This document shows, piece by piece, positions 61,845 through 64,000 of a stretch of 64,000 nucleotides of DNA. Numbering within the stretch: the stretch's first letter is position 1; each line of letters begins with the position of its first letter. Source of the DNA: Parus major (Eukaryota; Chordata; Aves; Passeriformes; Paridae); the NCBI RefSeq assembly GCF_001522545.3, contig NC_031769.1:126883896-126947895 (forward strand). The letters run 5' to 3'. The notes under the pieces are model-generated. The model had not been told where the DNA came from and ran no database searches. It worked only from the letters and a program-made list of their open reading frames with translations. Made by a program: the position numbers and the translations under genes.

Positions 61845-62370
61845 CCACACACTCGCCGCTACTGCAGCATCGGCAGCTCTTGGTGGGCATGACCCTGGCT
61901 GAGCGCTACCTGTGCGCTCTCCCTGCACACACTGTGCTGCCAGGGCTGCACTCCTAAACCTCTCACCACGCTGAAAAGTGCAGCAATGAGATACAACTGT
62001 CAAAGACATAGGCCCAGAGGATTATTTTTCACTAGAGCTCGCTTTCGCAGTCTAACAGACAGGCTGCCTTCATATAAGCCAAAAGCAATTGTCCACAGAC
62101 TGGCCAAAATATGAAAGGAATTACTCTGCACAGCCTCTCTGAGTTTGGGGTGGATTTTTGCTTCACCACATTATGATTAATACCTCGCCAAACACATACT
62201 ATCAGAAGCTTTTATCTGAGCAGCTTCATAAGGCCCTTCAGTACTCAACATAGCGTGTTCCACCCAGGAGATAATATTTCCGTTTCAAAAGATGTTAGCT
62301 GCTTCTTTCCAAAAAAATTTCATAATTTAATTCCCTGCTGAAACACGTCAGCTGAAACCGCTGGGTTGCA
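61845..62370. promoter_or_regulatory. Small CpG-enriched patch
   Basis: 61850-62055 holds about eight CpGs (for example ACTCGCCGC, ATCGGCAG, GAGCGC, GTGCGC, CTCGCTTTCGC) against a CpG-poor background. Further ones follow to about 62365 (CTCGCC, AGCGTG, TTCCGTTT, CACGTC, ACCGC). It is too small and too AT-rich on the right to be a classical CpG island. An enhancer, a distal promoter or an unrecognised GC-rich exon or repeat are all possible. A minus-strand frame of 87 codons (61746-62009) crosses it without a recognisable domain. Confidence 0.3.
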
Positions 62371-64000
62371 GAAGTTAGATGGGATTCAGAAGACAACAGC
62401 TGCCACACAGAGCTGGAGAGAATATGCCTTTTTAAAAAAAAAAAATAAAATAAAAGGTAATACTTTTCTCTGATAATGACCCCAAAGTGACTCTGTTCCC
62501 TGGTAATGATCCAGAGCCCCATGTTTCTGCAATCTGCTGGGCCCCCATGAAAGAGCAGCATATTGCTGTAATGAGTGATGGCAGTCAGAGAAAAGATCTT
62601 GGGACAATGCTGATGCTGGAAAGTGGGCACTGGTTGTTCTGCAGGTAATGAAATCTTACTTGTAACAAGGAGACAAGAAAAGATGGTACTGGAAATTGCC
62701 AGTGTTTGAACTCTGAAACTCAGTGGGAGGGAAAAGAGATACAGTTTTTGTGAAATACCTTGTTCTCAGGAGATTCAGAGAAAAATCCATGCTTTGGGGC
62801 ACCTGAATGCTCACTCAGATCAACTCTCAAAGAAAAACCCTGAATTCCCTCATATATTTAGTGACAAGAGGGGGCCTTAAAGCAGGATTTAGACCCACTT
62901 TATGCCACATTATTAATACCAAGAAGTCATAAAAGACCTTTATTGTTATTGCAAATCAGACTTTGAATCCCAACCGAGTACAAAAACTGAGTCTGCACTA
63001 GAATATCAAACCCAGACTTTGGTAAAGTTCAGAAATTAATCTCCCTTTAAAACTATTACTGAGTTTAGAAAAATAGATCACTCATCTGATATGTGAGCTG
63101 CAATTCCCATTAGCTTTGGGGAAATTCTCCTATTGATCTGGACTCCTAGCACAACTTAACTTCTGCATAATAATTACTGCCCTTAGAACATCACTATTAT
63201 TTGTAAGGACAAAAGAAAACTACTGCAGATTTTATAGGAATAAATTTTTTTGTTTCTCAAAAGGGTATAGGCCTATCAAACCTGAGAGAGAGAATAGCCT
63301 CCAGTGCAAATGGGTAGGTATGAGATACCCACTCACTCCTGCTACTACTTCATAGCAGCTACAGTAGCATTATTTTTAGCAGAGCAGGTGTAGAAAAGGG
63401 TGGTTTTGAAGGAAAAAAATAATAACAAAAAAAACCAACAAAAAAAATTGAATTATTTATGCAAGTTAAATCAAAATATGCCCCATATAAATGTTTAATC
63501 AGGTTTTCACCAACTTCTCTCCATATGCTCTGCCTTGCTCAACAGCAGATTTCTAATGGAATCACTAAATATAGTTTAATAGCTTTGTATTATGCAATTC
63601 AACTTCTGCTTACGTTTTTTTTTCATTCAAAGCAGCTTCAGTAAAATAAGCACTAAAATCTCTCAGAGTTAATATGAAAAGAAAAGTAGTAAAAACTATT
63701 GAAGGATTTCCCTTCTGCAGCCTATTTATCACAGACAAGTGTTACAGAAGGTGAAGTCATGTGCTATAGACAAGTACAATCAATGCACATTGGGGCAGAT
63801 GAAAGCCTTTGTCACATTTGAGAAATAACAAGTTGTATTTATCAGACAACTTGCTGGGACAACCAAAAGAGAGGGCACTGGCTCTTAACTTCAGGGCTCT
63901 AGAAGATACCAAAAGCTTCCACCGCTCTTTTTTTTTTTATATTTTTTTTTTCATTTTTGCAAAGCATTCAGTTGAAATCAGAGACAGTTTGGGACTTACT
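62371..64000. other. Unique non-coding sequence
   Basis: Includes A-rich tracts near 62433-62455 and 63417-63450, and a T-rich tract near 63927-63951. Nothing else recognised before the window ends. Confidence 0.5.

Overview
The window looks like nuclear DNA of a bird. No protein-coding gene, rRNA or tRNA could be supported. The avian assignment rests on CR1-type LINE fragments whose degenerate 3' ends carry the ATAGAATC-like terminal motif. It also rests on sparse, short, old interspersed repeats with no recognisable L1, Alu or B-type SINEs, and on AT-rich unique sequence with short microsatellites. The species, chromosome and neighbouring genes cannot be read from the sequence.

Layout. 1-3.8 kb holds unique sequence, an ancient CR1 remnant (about 1146-1510) and an old palindromic MITE-like repeat (about 1930-2029). 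An 80-base pyrimidine tract of CCCTT units (3850-3929) runs up to a 580-base run of N (3950-4529). From 4.5 to 24.7 kb the sequence is nearly repeat-free and AT-rich, with several blocks that resemble conserved non-coding elements (CNEs), a 10-bp inverted repeat at 6461-6491 and a compound triplet microsatellite at 13465-13534. A short CR1 tail lies at about 24750-24870. From 25 to 31.8 kb there are more enhancer-like blocks, best at 29340-29620. The only long transposon is a minus-strand CR1 3' half at about 31876-32906, with recognisable but frameshifted reverse transcriptase and a damaged catalytic FADD box. From 33 to 64 kb the sequence is again mostly unique, with two or three small ancient repeats, one more CR1 tail (about 54914-55065), a near-palindrome (53780-53807), a 12-bp perfect hairpin (57335-57366) inside a conserved-looking block, and a CpG-enriched patch (61845-62370).

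Interpretation. The longest open frames (152, 133 and 131 codons) match no protein family I recognise. They are about what chance gives in 64 kb of DNA with roughly 40% GC (a stop about every 16 codons). The simplest reading is intergenic or large-intron DNA, possibly a regulatory gene desert beside a developmental gene. That last step is inference from texture (TAATTA-rich, repeat-free, CpG-retaining blocks) and needs a cross-species alignment. I see no new multi-gene system here. Short exons of a spliced gene or a lncRNA could be present and would be missed by eye.
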